Source: Trueperella sp.
Lineage (GTDB): Bacteria > Actinomycetota > Actinomycetes > Actinomycetales > Actinomycetaceae
Assembly: GCA_022783305.1 (NCBI GenBank)
Contig: JALEWQ010000100.1
Location: 1-50,144 of the forward strand
DNA: 50,144 nucleotides
Direction of reading: 5' to 3'
The position numbers were made by a program, and so were the translations under genes. This document shows positions 1 to 8,185 of this stretch, piece by piece. The notes below the pieces were generated by a model, which had not been told where the DNA came from, ran no database searches, and saw only the letters and a list, made by a program, of their open reading frames with translations. Numbering within the stretch: position 1 is the first letter of the stretch; every line of letters begins with the position of its first letter.

Positions 1-75
1 CGCCAGGCCCGCCACAGCCATCAGCGCCGCGAGTGCGCGCAGATGCGCCACGACTCGCTCAGCACGTTTGCTCAT
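1..75 (-). CDS. 5' end of an exported protein (partial)
   Basis: Only the first 25 codons lie in the window; the gene runs off the left edge. The ATG follows a GGAGG ribosome-binding site 8-9 bases upstream. The readable N-terminus has positive charges (MSKRAER) followed by an alanine/leucine-rich stretch, which looks like the start of a signal peptide or membrane anchor. The function cannot be told. It is divergent from hrpA, and its upstream region holds a perfect 19-bp palindrome placed inside a plausible promoter. Confidence 0.5.
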   Translation of the reverse strand, partial: MSKRAERVVAHLRALAALMAVAGLA

Positions 76-164
76 GGTCGCTCCGCCTCCGAAAGGATTG
101 TCACCGGTTTTTGTGAGTTCATTTTGACATCTAGAGATACCCAAAGAAACGGTTTTTAGTATAC

Positions 165-183
165 GAAGATGTCTGACATCTTC
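165..183. promoter_or_regulatory. Perfect 19-bp palindrome, candidate operator
   Basis: GAAGATGTC-T-GACATCTTC is a perfect 9+1+9 palindrome. On the minus strand it lies between TTGGGA (reverse complement of about 182-187) and TATACT (about 158-163), which read as -35 and -10 boxes 18 bases apart for the gene at 1-75. A repressor bound here would block that promoter. An extra TGACATC half-site occurs at 125-131. The cognate regulator is not identified. Confidence 0.55.
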
Positions 184-297
184 CCAACACGCCCCCGCGT
201 TTCGCGAATGGCGTACCAGAAACCGTCGCCACCTCGGGCAATGATCCTCTGAGGACCCGGGCCGGAGGTCCCTCGTCCTACAGTGAGATTTATGACA

Positions 298-315
298 CAC
301 TAATAGAATTTAGTG
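298..315. promoter_or_regulatory. Inverted repeat CACTAA-N6-TTAGTG
   Basis: The arms CACTAA and TTAGTG flank TAGAAT, which resembles a -10 box reading toward hrpA. The site could be an operator on an hrpA-directed promoter. No family-specific consensus was recognised. Confidence 0.35.
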
Positions 316-401
316 ATTGTTTTCTCTTGACGGCGCCCCGAAAACCCACACCGTCACGGCCGCCGAAGCCCGCCGCCCACCAACGTGGCACAATGGTCTC
401 G

Positions 402-3400
402 ATGACTGACGGAAGCACGCCTACCAGGCACGACGAGACGGCTGCGCGCAAGCGCGCCGACAAACGCGCCGGAAAGCGCTCGGGCAAGCGCTCCCGCGGC
501 CACCACAGCGTCCGCCGGCCGCACCCCTTCACCCCCGCCGAGCTCGACGCCCGCCGCGCCGCCCTGCCCACCATCACCTACCCGCCGCAACTGCCGGTCT
601 GCGCACGTCGTGACGATATTGCCGAGGCGATCCGGAACAATCAGGTGGTGATCCTCGCAGGCGAGACGGGCTCCGGCAAGACCACCCAGCTTCCCAAGAT
701 CTGCCTCGAGCTTGGCCGCGGCATCACCGGCATGATCGGCCACACGCAGCCGCGCCGGATCGCTGCCCGCTCGGTCGCGGACCGTATCTGCGACGAACTC
801 GGCGTACAACTCGGCGGCGCGATCGGTTACCAGGTTCGCTTCACGGAACAGGTCTCGCGCACCACACTGGTCAAGCTCATGACCGACGGCATCCTCCTCG
901 CCGAAACCCAGTCCGACCCCGACCTGCGCAAATACGACACGATCATCATCGACGAGGCCCACGAGCGCTCCCTCAACATCGACTTCCTCCTCGGCTACCT
1001 CGCCAACCTTCTCCCCCGCCGCCCCGACCTCAAGGTCATCATCACCTCCGCCACCATCGACTCCCAGCGCTTCGCCGAGCACTTCGGCCGCCACATGTAC
1101 GGCGGCTTCCCCGGCAACGAGGCGCCCATCATCGAAGTCTCCGGGCGCACGTTCCCCGTCGAGATCCGCTACCGTCCGCTCTACGACGACGACGCCGAAT
1201 CCCGCCAGACGCCCGACGCAGACGGCCGCGAACAGCTCACCCGCGAGCAGGCCCACGACCAGGTCTCCGGCATCCTCGACGCCGCCGCCGAGCTCATGGC
1301 GGAGGGCCCCGGCGACATCCTCGTCTTCCTCTCGGGCGAGGGCGAGATCCGCGACACCGCCAAGGCTTTTGAGGAGGAGCTCGGCCGTCGCTATATCGAA
1401 CCGGGCGGGCGCTCCTCCGTGCCCGACGCCGTCGAGGTCCTGCCCCTCTTCGCCCGGCTCTCCGGAATGGAACAGCGCAGGATCTTCCAGCCCCACGCCC
1501 ACCGCCGGATCATACTTTCCACCAACATCGCGGAAACGTCGCTGACGGTGCCGGGCATCCGCTACGTCATCGACCCAGGAACCGCCCGCATCTCCCGATT
1601 CTCGAATAAGACCAAGGTGCAGCGCCTGCCAATCGAGCCGATCTCGCAGGCCTCGGCCAATCAGCGTTCGGGGCGCTCGGGCCGCGTGGAGGACGGCATC
1701 GCGGTCAGGCTGTACTCGGAGGAGGACTTCGCCTCCCGCCCGGAGTTCACCGAACCCGAGATCCGTCGCACGTCGCTGGCGTCGGTGATCCTGCAGATGG
1801 CGGCGATGAACCTGGGCTCGGTGGAGGATTTCCCGTTCATCGACCCGCCGGACATGCGCCAAGTGCGCGCCGGCATACAGCTGCTCGAAGAGATCGGCGC
1901 GCTGACCCCGATGTCGGCCAAGGCCCGCGGTACCGTCGTCGGCGCCGGGAGCCACCTGCTCACGGAGACCGGGCGAATCCTCGCCCGCCTCCCGATCGAC
2001 CCGCGGCTCGGACGCATGCTGCTCGCCGCACACGAAAACGGGTGCGCCGGCGAGGTGCTCGTGCTGGTGGCGGCGATGTCCGTGCAGGACGTGCGCGAAC
2101 GGCCCGCCGAGTTCCGCGCCCAAGCCGACCAGCTGCACGCCCGCTTCACGGACCGCACCTCGGACTTCCTCGCCTACCTCAACCTGTGGCGCTACCTGCG
2201 CACCCAGCAGCGCGAACTGTCCGGGTCGGCTTTCCGCCGGATGTGCCGGGCCGAATACCTCAACTGGCTGAGATTCCGGGAGTGGCAGGACGTCGTCGTG
2301 CAGCTGCGGGAAATGTCGCGGCCGCTGGGGATGGACGCCAAGCCGGTCGCGCTCCCCACGCGCGCGGCGCTCGCCCGGGCGGCAGCCGAGGACAAGGACA
2401 ACTCCCACAACCAGGACGTCACCCGCGCCGTCAAGGCCCTCGGCCTGAGCGCGGACACCCCCGCCGCCGACCAGATCCACCGCTCCATGCTGGTGGGCCT
2501 CCTGTCCAACCTCGGCTCCTGGGACGAGCGGAGCAAGGACTACCTGGGCGCCCGCGGAACGCGCTTCATCATCTGGCCCGGATCCGGACTGCATCGGCGC
2601 AACCCCAGTTGGGTGATGGCGGCCGAACTCGTCGAGACATCGCGGCTTTTCGCCCGCTCGGTGGCGCAGATCAAGCCCGAATGGGTGGAGGAGGTCGGCT
2701 CGCACCTGGTGCGCACCAGCCACTCCGAGCCGTTCTGGTCCACCCGCAACGGCGCCGCGATGGCTCACGAAAAAGTCACCCTCTACGGCCTGACCCTCAT
2801 CGCCGACCGCAACGTGCTGCTGTCGAAAGTCGGAACGCCGGCCGCGCGCGAACTCGCCCGTGAGCTCTTCATCCGCCACGCCCTCGTCCACAACCAGTGG
2901 CGCGCCCACCACGCCTTCATCAAGCACAACGAGCAGGCCCTCGCCGACGCCCACGAGGTCGAGCAGCGCCTCCGCCAAGGCGGGCTCGTGGCCGACGACG
3001 CCGCCCAGTTCACCTTCTTCGACGAGCGCATCCCCGACAGCGTCGTCTCCGCCCGCCACTTCGATTCCTGGTGGAAGCGCGAGCGGCAGAACAACCCCGA
3101 GCTGCTCAACTTCACCCGCGACTTCCTGCTCGGGACCACCTCCGCCGACGACGCCGACTTCCCCGAGGAGTGGATCCAGGGCGATATCACTCTGCCTATC
3201 GAATACCACTACACCCCCGGCGCCCACGCCGACGGCCTCAGCATCGACGTGCCGGTCACCCTGTTGCCGCAGCTCACCGACGACGGCTTCGACTGGCTCG
3301 TGCCCGGCATGCTCGACGAGCTCGTGGTGGCCACGATCCGCGCCCTACCCAAGCCGGTGCGCCGTCACCTCGTCCCCGCCCCCGACACCGCCCGACAAAT

Positions 3401-4760
3401 CCGGGACCGGCTGCCACGGTGGGACGACGTCGCCCACGGGCAGCCCGGCGCCCCCGATTTCCGCCAAGCGTTCAACGACGCCGTCTACGCACTTCGCGGC
3501 GTCAACATCACGCCCGCGCAGTGGGCCGAGGTCAACCTGCCCCCGCACCTGGAGATCACGTTCCGGGTGCGCTCCGAGCGCGGCGCCGTGCTTGACGAGA
3601 GCACGTCGATCACCGACCTCCAGCGCCGACTCGCGCCGCAGACGCGCACGGCCGTCGAGTCCGTGGTCAAAGGTGCGGTGGCGCAGGCCCTGGAGGAAGC
3701 GCGGGCCCAGATCCTGCAGGAGATGACCGCGAGCGGCGGTGCTTCCGCCGCGGGCGGCGATGCGTCGTCCGCGGGGGCCGAGGCGCCGGATCAGGCGAGC
3801 CGGCTCGGCGCGCCGGGTGGGTCCGGTGGGTCCGGCGAGTCTGGCCGGGCGGGCGCGAACCTGCCCAACGGCGTCGACGGACTGGAGACGTGGCCAGAGG
3901 TTGAGGAGCTGCCCGCCGTCGTCGAAACCGCCGGACCGCACGGAATGGCGGTGCGCGGGTATCCGGCGCTCGTGGAAGACGGGCGCCGAGTGAGCCTGCG
4001 CGTGCTACCGGAGCCGGCGCTTCAGGTGCGCGACCACCGGCGGGGCGTCATCCGGCTACTGGCAACGGAGCTGGCGTTGCCCGAGGCGCGGGTGACGTCG
4101 CGGTGGAATGGGCAGGAGTCGTTGACGATGGCCGCCGCGCCATACAAGAACACCGCCGCCGTGGTGGACGACCTGCACCTGGCCGCCGCCCGTAACATCG
4201 CCGACCGCTGGGCCGCCGCCAATGATCGCCCGCTCGGGCGCATCCGCGCCCGCGCCGACTACCTCGCCCTGCGCGAGCACACCCAGGACCTACTCGAAGA
4301 CGAGATATATGCGCTGGTCAAGATTCTGGTGCGGGTGTTGGGCGCCTACGGGCAGGCCGACGCGAAGGTGCGCGCCAACACCTCACTCGCCCTCATCAAT
4401 ACGGTCAGTGACGTGCGCGACCAGATCTCCGGCCTGGTGTATGAGGGCTTCATCAGGGACACCGAGGAAGAAAGACTCACCCACCTCGTGCGGTATTTGC
4501 AGGCGGCGACCATGCGGATCGACAAAGCGGCACTCAATCCCGCCGCCGACGACGCCGCGGCCTGGCAGGTCCACGACATTGAGGATTTGGTCGTCCGTGA
4601 GCGGGAGGCCGCTGCGGATCGTGCCTACGATCCGCAGCGGGCGGCCACATTACGGCAGGCCAGATGGATGGTGGAGGAACTACGGGTCTCGCTCTTCGCC
4701 CAGCAGTTGGGCACGGTCGGAAAGGTCTCGCCGCAGCGAATCCGCAAGCTACTCGCTTAG
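402..4760 (+). CDS. hrpA: ATP-dependent DEAH-box RNA helicase HrpA
   Basis: A large DEAH/RHA-family RNA helicase of about 1452 residues, probably acting on structured RNA or stalled ribosomes in the cytoplasm. From the chosen start, Walker A GETGSGKT is at residues 87-94, DEAH at 184-187 and SAT at 215-217, with a QxxGRxGR-like motif VI (QRSGRSGR) further on. The long C-terminal half matches the HrpA-specific extension (DUF3418 type). An Ala/Gly/Ser-rich low-complexity linker lies around codons 1115-1160. ATG 402 is preferred because CACAAT ends 7 bases before it, as in other leaderless starts here; ATG 393 and TTG 327 are in frame. The N-terminal 40 residues are very basic. The gene is monocistronic, and a weak hairpin follows. 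Confidence 0.93.
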   Translation: MTDGSTPTRHDETAARKRADKRAGKRSGKRSRGHHSVRRPHPFTPAELDARRAALPTITYPPQLPVCARRDDIAEAIRNNQVVILAGETGSGKTTQLPKICLELGRGITGMIGHTQPRRIAARSVADRICDELGVQLGGAIGYQVRFTEQVSRTTLVKLMTDGILLAETQSDPDLRKYDTIIIDEAHERSLNIDFLLGYLANLLPRRPDLKVIITSATIDSQRFAEHFGRHMYGGFPGNEAPIIEVSGRTFPVEIRYRPLYDDDAESRQTPDADGREQLTREQAHDQVSGILDAAAELMAEGPGDILVFLSGEGEIRDTAKAFEEELGRRYIEPGGRSSVPDAVEVLPLFARLSGMEQRRIFQPHAHRRIILSTNIAETSLTVPGIRYVIDPGTARISRFSNKTKVQRLPIEPISQASANQRSGRSGRVEDGIAVRLYSEEDFASRPEFTEPEIRRTSLASVILQMAAMNLGSVEDFPFIDPPDMRQVRAGIQLLEEIGALTPMSAKARGTVVGAGSHLLTETGRILARLPIDPRLGRMLLAAHENGCAGEVLVLVAAMSVQDVRERPAEFRAQADQLHARFTDRTSDFLAYLNLWRYLRTQQRELSGSAFRRMCRAEYLNWLRFREWQDVVVQLREMSRPLGMDAKPVALPTRAALARAAAEDKDNSHNQDVTRAVKALGLSADTPAADQIHRSMLVGLLSNLGSWDERSKDYLGARGTRFIIWPGSGLHRRNPSWVMAAELVETSRLFARSVAQIKPEWVEEVGSHLVRTSHSEPFWSTRNGAAMAHEKVTLYGLTLIADRNVLLSKVGTPAARELARELFIRHALVHNQWRAHHAFIKHNEQALADAHEVEQRLRQGGLVADDAAQFTFFDERIPDSVVSARHFDSWWKRERQNNPELLNFTRDFLLGTTSADDADFPEEWIQGDITLPIEYHYTPGAHADGLSIDVPVTLLPQLTDDGFDWLVPGMLDELVVATIRALPKPVRRHLVPAPDTARQIRDRLPRWDDVAHGQPGAPDFRQAFNDAVYALRGVNITPAQWAEVNLPPHLEITFRVRSERGAVLDESTSITDLQRRLAPQTRTAVESVVKGAVAQALEEARAQILQEMTASGGASAAGGDASSAGAEAPDQASRLGAPGGSGGSGESGRAGANLPNGVDGLETWPEVEELPAVVETAGPHGMAVRGYPALVEDGRRVSLRVLPEPALQVRDHRRGVIRLLATELALPEARVTSRWNGQESLTMAAAPYKNTAAVVDDLHLAAARNIADRWAAANDRPLGRIRARADYLALREHTQDLLEDEIYALVKILVRVLGAYGQADAKVRANTSLALINTVSDVRDQISGLVYEGFIRDTEEERLTHLVRYLQAATMRIDKAALNPAADDAAAWQVHDIEDLVVREREAAADRAYDPQRAATLRQARWMVEELRVSLFAQQLGTVGKVSPQRIRKLLA

Positions 4761-4762
4761 GC

Positions 4763-4793
4763 CCGGCCCTTCTGCCCCACAGGGCCCGGCCTT
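4763..4793 (+). terminator. Possible hrpA terminator hairpin
   Basis: A GC-rich imperfect hairpin (arms approximately CCGGCCCT and AGGGCCCGG) starts just after the hrpA stop. It has no clear U-tract, so it is only tentative. Confidence 0.3.
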
Positions 4794-4833
4794 CTGGCCC
4801 GGTCCACCGGCCCCCAGCCCGGCCAGCCGAGCC

Positions 4834-4896
4834 AAGTCGTGAATCTGAGGGCTTTCGTCGCGAAAATGGGCCTTGTCGGCCACATGCTCACGACTT
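4834..4896. repeat. Palindromic repeat element (family shared with 47.3-47.6 kb)
   Basis: This 63-bp element has terminal inverted repeats AAGTCGTGA and TCACGACTT. Its left part (GTGAATCTGAGGGCTTTCGT and following bases) matches the reverse complement of the elements near 47.37 and 47.52 kb over about 35 bases. It lies between the convergent ends of hrpA and the 4943-5635 gene, a usual place for REP-like elements. Confidence 0.6.
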
Positions 4897-4906
4897 ATGC
4901 CGGCCG

Positions 4907-4944
4907 CCCCTCGGCGACCTCCCTCACCCCTCGGCGACCTCCCT
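4907..4944. repeat. Tandem direct repeat, 18-bp unit
   Basis: CCCCTCGGCGACCTCCCT occurs twice with a period of 20 bases. The second copy ends on the stop codon of the minus-strand membrane protein gene. Confidence 0.7.
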
Positions 4945-5635
4945 AATAGATCACCCAAATGTAAGCAAACACGATCGCCACACCGGCGCCAAGGGAACCC
5001 CACCACTCGGCGGCCGCGCTCGCCGGAACCCGCTCCAGGCTCCCGCGGCGCATCGGCAAGGCCGGGGCGCGATTCGACAGCTGACGAGGATGACGGGCCA
5101 AGCGCTCACGCAAAGCCTCCTGCTCCGGGGTGACCTCGTCGATGTTCGCCAGCTCGCCCATGCCGCGCTCCACCTGACACAGCGCCAGCAAGGTCCCGAC
5201 CTCCGGCTCCTCCACCTGCACGCCGCCCGTCTCTCTTAGCAAGATGACCGAGCGGAACGGTTCACCCTCAACCGGCTGAACCACAACCGGCACAAGCAAC
5301 CCCTTGTTCACGCCCTTCTTGATGTAGCGCGAGTACGGGCTCTCCGACGTCGCCAACGTCCGGGCAATGACCGGGATCGGCTCACCTCCACGCTCGTCGC
5401 GCATCACGCGCCACACCACCACGAAGGCCACCAGCAAGATCACCGACGGGATCGCCGCAATCATCATCTTCGCCGGACTCAGGTAACCCAACAACCACAA
5501 CAGCGCGACGATCGTGGCGAGGAAGGCCCCGATCGTCAACGCCGTCACGATCCGACGCGCGCGATCAACCGGCCTATTCGCTGGGACTGCACCCGCCTCG
5601 CCAATGCGGGCAACAAGGTCTGTGTGTGAAGCCAT
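4943..5635 (-). CDS. Membrane protein of unknown function
   Basis: A 230-residue protein without a recognised family. It has two adjacent hydrophobic segments near residues 30-75 and a final one at the C-terminus (GAGVAIVFAYIWVIY). A soluble middle part of about 110 residues contains TLATSESPYSRYIKKGVNKG and VQPVEGEPFRSVILLRETGG. This predicts a three-pass inner-membrane protein. The start is MASHTDL, because AGGAGGAGG lies 5 bases upstream; the GTG at 5650 would place that ribosome-binding site inside the coding sequence. The gene is convergent with hrpA. No catalytic motif is visible. Confidence 0.75.
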   Translation of the reverse strand: MASHTDLVARIGEAGAVPANRPVDRARRIVTALTIGAFLATIVALLWLLGYLSPAKMMIAAIPSVILLVAFVVVWRVMRDERGGEPIPVIARTLATSESPYSRYIKKGVNKGLLVPVVVQPVEGEPFRSVILLRETGGVQVEEPEVGTLLALCQVERGMGELANIDEVTPEQEALRERLARHPRQLSNRAPALPMRRGSLERVPASAAAEWWGSLGAGVAIVFAYIWVIY

Positions 5636-5704
5636 GATCCTCCTCCTCACACACCTTACCGCAGGCCGCCCCAGCCCAGCCGCCGACCCCGACGCCTGCC
5701 CACG

Positions 5705-6811
5705 CTAGAGCCCCGCCACTATCTGCGCCACCGCGATCCGCGCGTCACGCCTCGCCCCGATCGTCGACGCCGAGGCTCCATACCCGAGCAGGTACACGCG
5801 CGGCTCCTTCGCCACCCGCGAGCCATCCATGACGATCCCGCCCCCACGTTCACGCAGGTGAAGAGGGGCCAAATGGCGCAGGTTCGCACGGAAACCGGTG
5901 GCCCAAATGATGGCATCCAGGTCGAGGTAGTCCTCACCCCACCACACGCCGTGACGATCCAAGCGATCGAACATCTCGCGACGATTCAAAAGCCCGCGCC
6001 TTGCCAGGTCCCGCACGCGCTCATTCAACGGCAGGCCCGTCTCCGCCACCACCGGCAACGGCCGCAACCCCGCCGTCGTCCGCGCCCGCACCCTGGATTC
6101 GATCGCGCGCCCAGCCTCCGCCGTCAGCCCGCCCGCAGCCGGGCCGACCGAGAAATCGTCAGGGTCGCGCCAGCGCGGAGGCGTGCGGGTGGCCCAAAAG
6201 ACGTGCTTGGTCACGCGCGAAACCTCATCCAGGTGATCGAGCGCCGAGATCCCCCCGCCCACGACCAGCGTGCGCTTGCGCCAAAACAGGTCCGGGTCCT
6301 TGTAATCGTGGGTATGAATCTGAATGCCGCGGAACAGCTGCTGGCCTGGGTACCAGGGGATGAATGGCGCCTCCCACGTGCCCGTACAATTCATCACGAC
6401 GCGCGCCAAGAAGTCCCCAACGCTCGTGCGGACGCGGAGCCGGGCACCGTCGTCGTGAACAGAACGGACCCTGACCGGGCGGAAAACGGGAAGATCGAAG
6501 GCATCCTCGTACTCGCCGAAATAGTCTGCGACGTAGGCCGAGGCGCGCTCTTCGCCGTCGGTTGGCCGCGCGTGCAGACCGGGCAACTCGGCGATGTGGT
6601 TGACCGTCTTCATCGTCAGCCCATCCCAGCGGTGGCGCCACGCTCCGCCCGGGCCGGCCTCGGCGTCGAGAACCACGAACGAGGCCCTCGCCTGCGCAGA
6701 CGGCAACGACGACGCCGCATATCCGACCACGCCCCGGCGCTGAAGTTCATGCGCGGCGACGAGCCCGGCCTGGCCGGCACCGATCACGACAACATCGACC
6801 TCGTGCTCCAT
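5705..6811 (-). CDS. FAD-dependent NAD(P)-binding monooxygenase-like oxidoreductase
   Basis: A 368-residue flavoprotein of the FMO/CzcO-like pyridine nucleotide-disulfide oxidoreductase group. An FAD-binding Rossmann motif GAGQAG lies at residues 11-16, directly after MEHEVDVVVI. A second dinucleotide-binding motif GGGISA lies at 185-190 and an ATGF motif is near the C-terminus. PGGAW and HTHDYKDP segments are also typical of the group. The substrate is unknown. The start at 6811 puts the Rossmann strand at the N-terminus, and TACCGT sits 7 bases upstream, so the mRNA may be leaderless. It is divergent from the SprT-like gene with a spacer of only about 80 bases. Confidence 0.85.
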   Translation of the reverse strand: MEHEVDVVVIGAGQAGLVAAHELQRRGVVGYAASSLPSAQARASFVVLDAEAGPGGAWRHRWDGLTMKTVNHIAELPGLHARPTDGEERASAYVADYFGEYEDAFDLPVFRPVRVRSVHDDGARLRVRTSVGDFLARVVMNCTGTWEAPFIPWYPGQQLFRGIQIHTHDYKDPDLFWRKRTLVVGGGISALDHLDEVSRVTKHVFWATRTPPRWRDPDDFSVGPAAGGLTAEAGRAIESRVRARTTAGLRPLPVVAETGLPLNERVRDLARRGLLNRREMFDRLDRHGVWWGEDYLDLDAIIWATGFRANLRHLAPLHLRERGGGIVMDGSRVAKEPRVYLLGYGASASTIGARRDARIAVAQIVAGL

Positions 6812-6818
6812 ACCCCCA

Positions 6819-6824
6819 ACGGTA
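6819..6824 (-). promoter_or_regulatory. -10 box (TACCGT) of the flavoprotein gene, leaderless type
   Basis: TACCGT on the minus strand ends 7 bases before the ATG at 6811, matching the spacing seen at several other genes in the window. Confidence 0.4.
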
Positions 6825-6877
6825 GCGCACATGAGCCAGCGACGGTGCGGACACCCGAAAGGGCGCCGGCCGGGCAG

Positions 6878-6883
6878 TACAAT
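6878..6883 (+). promoter_or_regulatory. -10 box (TACAAT) of the SprT-like gene, leaderless type
   Basis: TACAAT ends 6 bases before ATG 6890, so transcription is expected to begin at or next to the start codon. There is no Shine-Dalgarno sequence. Confidence 0.55.
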
Positions 6884-6889
6884 CACGAC

Positions 6890-7351
6890 ATGGACATTAC
6901 CCGTGCTCACAGCCTCGCCCGGGGTCTCATGGATGCGCACGGCCTGCGCGAGTGGGAACTCGCGATCGACCGCGCCAAGCGCCGCGCCGGCTACACCAGC
7001 CACGCCCAGCGCGTCATCTCGCTCTCCGGCCCGTTGCTCGAGCTGTACGACGCCGAACAGGTCCGCCTGCTTGTGCTACACGAGGTGGCGCACGCACTGG
7101 TCGGGGAAGGGCATGGGCACGACGCGGTGTGGCGCACCACGTGCCTGACGATCGGCGGGGACGGGCGGGTCAAGGTGGATCCGAGCTGGCCGGCGGCGCC
7201 GCCACTATGGGTTGGGGTGTGCCCGAACGGGCACCGCTTCGAGCGCCAGCGACGGGGGCGAACCGGATCGTGCCCGCGGTGCTCGCGCGCCTACGACGCG
7301 CGCTACCTCATCACGTGGACCAACCAGCGCACGGGCGCGGTCTTCCGCTAG
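6890..7351 (+). CDS. SprT-like zinc metalloprotein
   Basis: A 153-residue SprT/WSS-type domain protein. It has the metalloprotease motif HEVAH at residues 64-68 followed by GHGHD. A C-terminal zinc ribbon is built from CPNGH and CPRC pairs. SprT-domain proteins resemble the protease core of SPRTN; the bacterial proteins are poorly characterised and are often proposed to act on DNA-protein crosslinks. The start is supported by TACAAT 6 bases upstream; longer in-frame extensions would run through the divergent flavoprotein gene. Repeat copy A begins 57 bases after the stop. Confidence 0.85.
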   Translation: MDITRAHSLARGLMDAHGLREWELAIDRAKRRAGYTSHAQRVISLSGPLLELYDAEQVRLLVLHEVAHALVGEGHGHDAVWRTTCLTIGGDGRVKVDPSWPAAPPLWVGVCPNGHRFERQRRGRTGSCPRCSRAYDARYLITWTNQRTGAVFR

Positions 7352-7375
7352 GTGTTCGACTCAGAAGCCCGTGGT

Positions 7376-7391
7376 CCGACAGTTCTCTTGA
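7376..7391 (+). repeat. Partial copy (A') of the 77-bp repeat
   Basis: CCGACAGTTCTCTTGA repeats the left end of copy A 32 bases upstream. It keeps the CCGACA terminus that copy A has as GCGACA. Confidence 0.75.
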
Positions 7392-7407
7392 GAATTTGGC
7401 CCACCTC

Positions 7408-7484
7408 GCGACAGTTCTCTTGAATATACCGACTGCCGGTTCATATACGGGCCTGGTAGGGCTCAGATTCATGTTTTATGTCGG
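7408..7484 (+). repeat. 77-bp interspersed repeat, copy A
   Basis: Copy A runs from (G)CGACAG to TGTCGG and contains the core TATACCGACTGCCGGTTCAT and a CTCAGATTCAT box. Including 4 flanking bases, it matches copy B at 79 of 81 positions. It contains no coding capacity. Copies C and D carry the complementary termini CCGACA and TGTCGG (D as TTTCGG). Confidence 0.9.
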
Positions 7485-7738
7485 CTGCCAGCCTAGACGT
7501 GGTGAAGTTGTTTCCCGAGTGAAGCTTGAAAACCCACAATTCACCTAATTGCAAGCAACTGGAAACGCGAAGGATACGCTGATCGGAATACTGCAACGGC
7601 GCAAGAGTGACACCAAAAACCTCTTTACTGTTACTCGTGTCATAGATAACATTGACGCACTGCTAGTTTCGTGTTGTCAGTTTCGGTCATTCGAGATCTA
7701 CGATGCGAAAACTTATGTGAAAAGGAGCACGATAATCC

Positions 7739-8185
7739 ATGCGGAATATCTACTTCAAAATACTGGCATTTTCGCTTGTTTATACACTACTTCCCTTCTC
7801 ACCCGCATTATACGAATCACTTGGCAAGGGATATGCCGCACAGCATTCAGAGACTTCGAAGCTCGTCACTTTGATAGCAGATGATGATCCGTCTCTGGCT
7901 CCTGCATTCCCAGATAACGCTCCATCTATTCTCCCTCAAGCATGTGTCTCTCGTATGTGCATGGAAAATGGAGGAGGCAACGTATCGATCGCAGGGTTCG
8001 CCCTCACTCGCCATGCAATAGCTCGAATGTCGGAGCGAAATGTGAGTACTTCTCAGGTGAGAACAGCTTTGGTTTCAGGAAAACGGTATTCATGTTGCTA
8101 CCACTGGCAAGATCGTCAAGACTGTCATGACTGGTCGCCCGAGTTCGGTATGGATGTCGATCGATTAGAGGTGAGACTGCTATGA
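7739..8185 (+). CDS. Secreted protein with a DUF4258-like toxin-type domain, apparently frameshifted
   Basis: A 148-residue reading frame with low GC. Residues 1-34 form a signal peptide (MRNIYFKILAFSLVYTLL, then a PALYESLGKGYA region). Residues about 97-121 carry HAIARMSERNVSTSQV, the helical signature of DUF4258-like domains found in small toxins and polymorphic toxin tips. After VSGK (8083) the frame turns into a Cys/His-rich tail with no family resemblance. Another frame of the same DNA (8079-8168) encodes ENGIHVATTGKIVKTVMTG, the beta-hairpin such domains normally have, and stops at TAG 8166, just before the next gene's ribosome-binding site. An indel near 8078-8084 therefore probably broke it. 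AAAAGGAG lies 11 bases before the ATG. The family call is moderate; alternatively it is a secreted orphan. Confidence 0.6.
   Translation: MRNIYFKILAFSLVYTLLPFSPALYESLGKGYAAQHSETSKLVTLIADDDPSLAPAFPDNAPSILPQACVSRMCMENGGGNVSIAGFALTRHAIARMSERNVSTSQVRTALVSGKRYSCCYHWQDRQDCHDWSPEFGMDVDRLEVRLL

Larger units (their letters stand above)
76..401. other. Divergent intergenic region with two inverted repeats
   Basis: This spacer separates the minus-strand exported-protein gene from hrpA. It is more AT-rich than its surroundings. It contains the perfect palindrome at 165-183 and a second inverted repeat at 298-315, annotated separately. An in-frame TTG at 327 would lengthen HrpA by 25 residues, but no ribosome-binding site supports it. 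Confidence 0.5.
7352..7738. other. AT-rich leader region with repeat copies A' and A
   Basis: The spacer carries a 16-base partial repeat at 7376-7391 and full 77-bp repeat A at 7408-7484. After them come about 250 bases of low-GC DNA leading into the secreted-protein gene. A 111-codon open frame at 7549-7884 overlaps the real gene, has no ribosome-binding site and was not accepted. Confidence 0.6.

Noticed and set aside
354-3227. 957-codon minus-strand open frame
   Set aside because: It is antisense to hrpA. Its composition is what the opposite strand of a high-GC gene yields, while hrpA shows intact helicase motifs.
7549-7884. 111-codon plus frame in the leader of the secreted protein gene
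   Set aside because: It has no ribosome-binding site, overlaps the supported gene and shows no family features.
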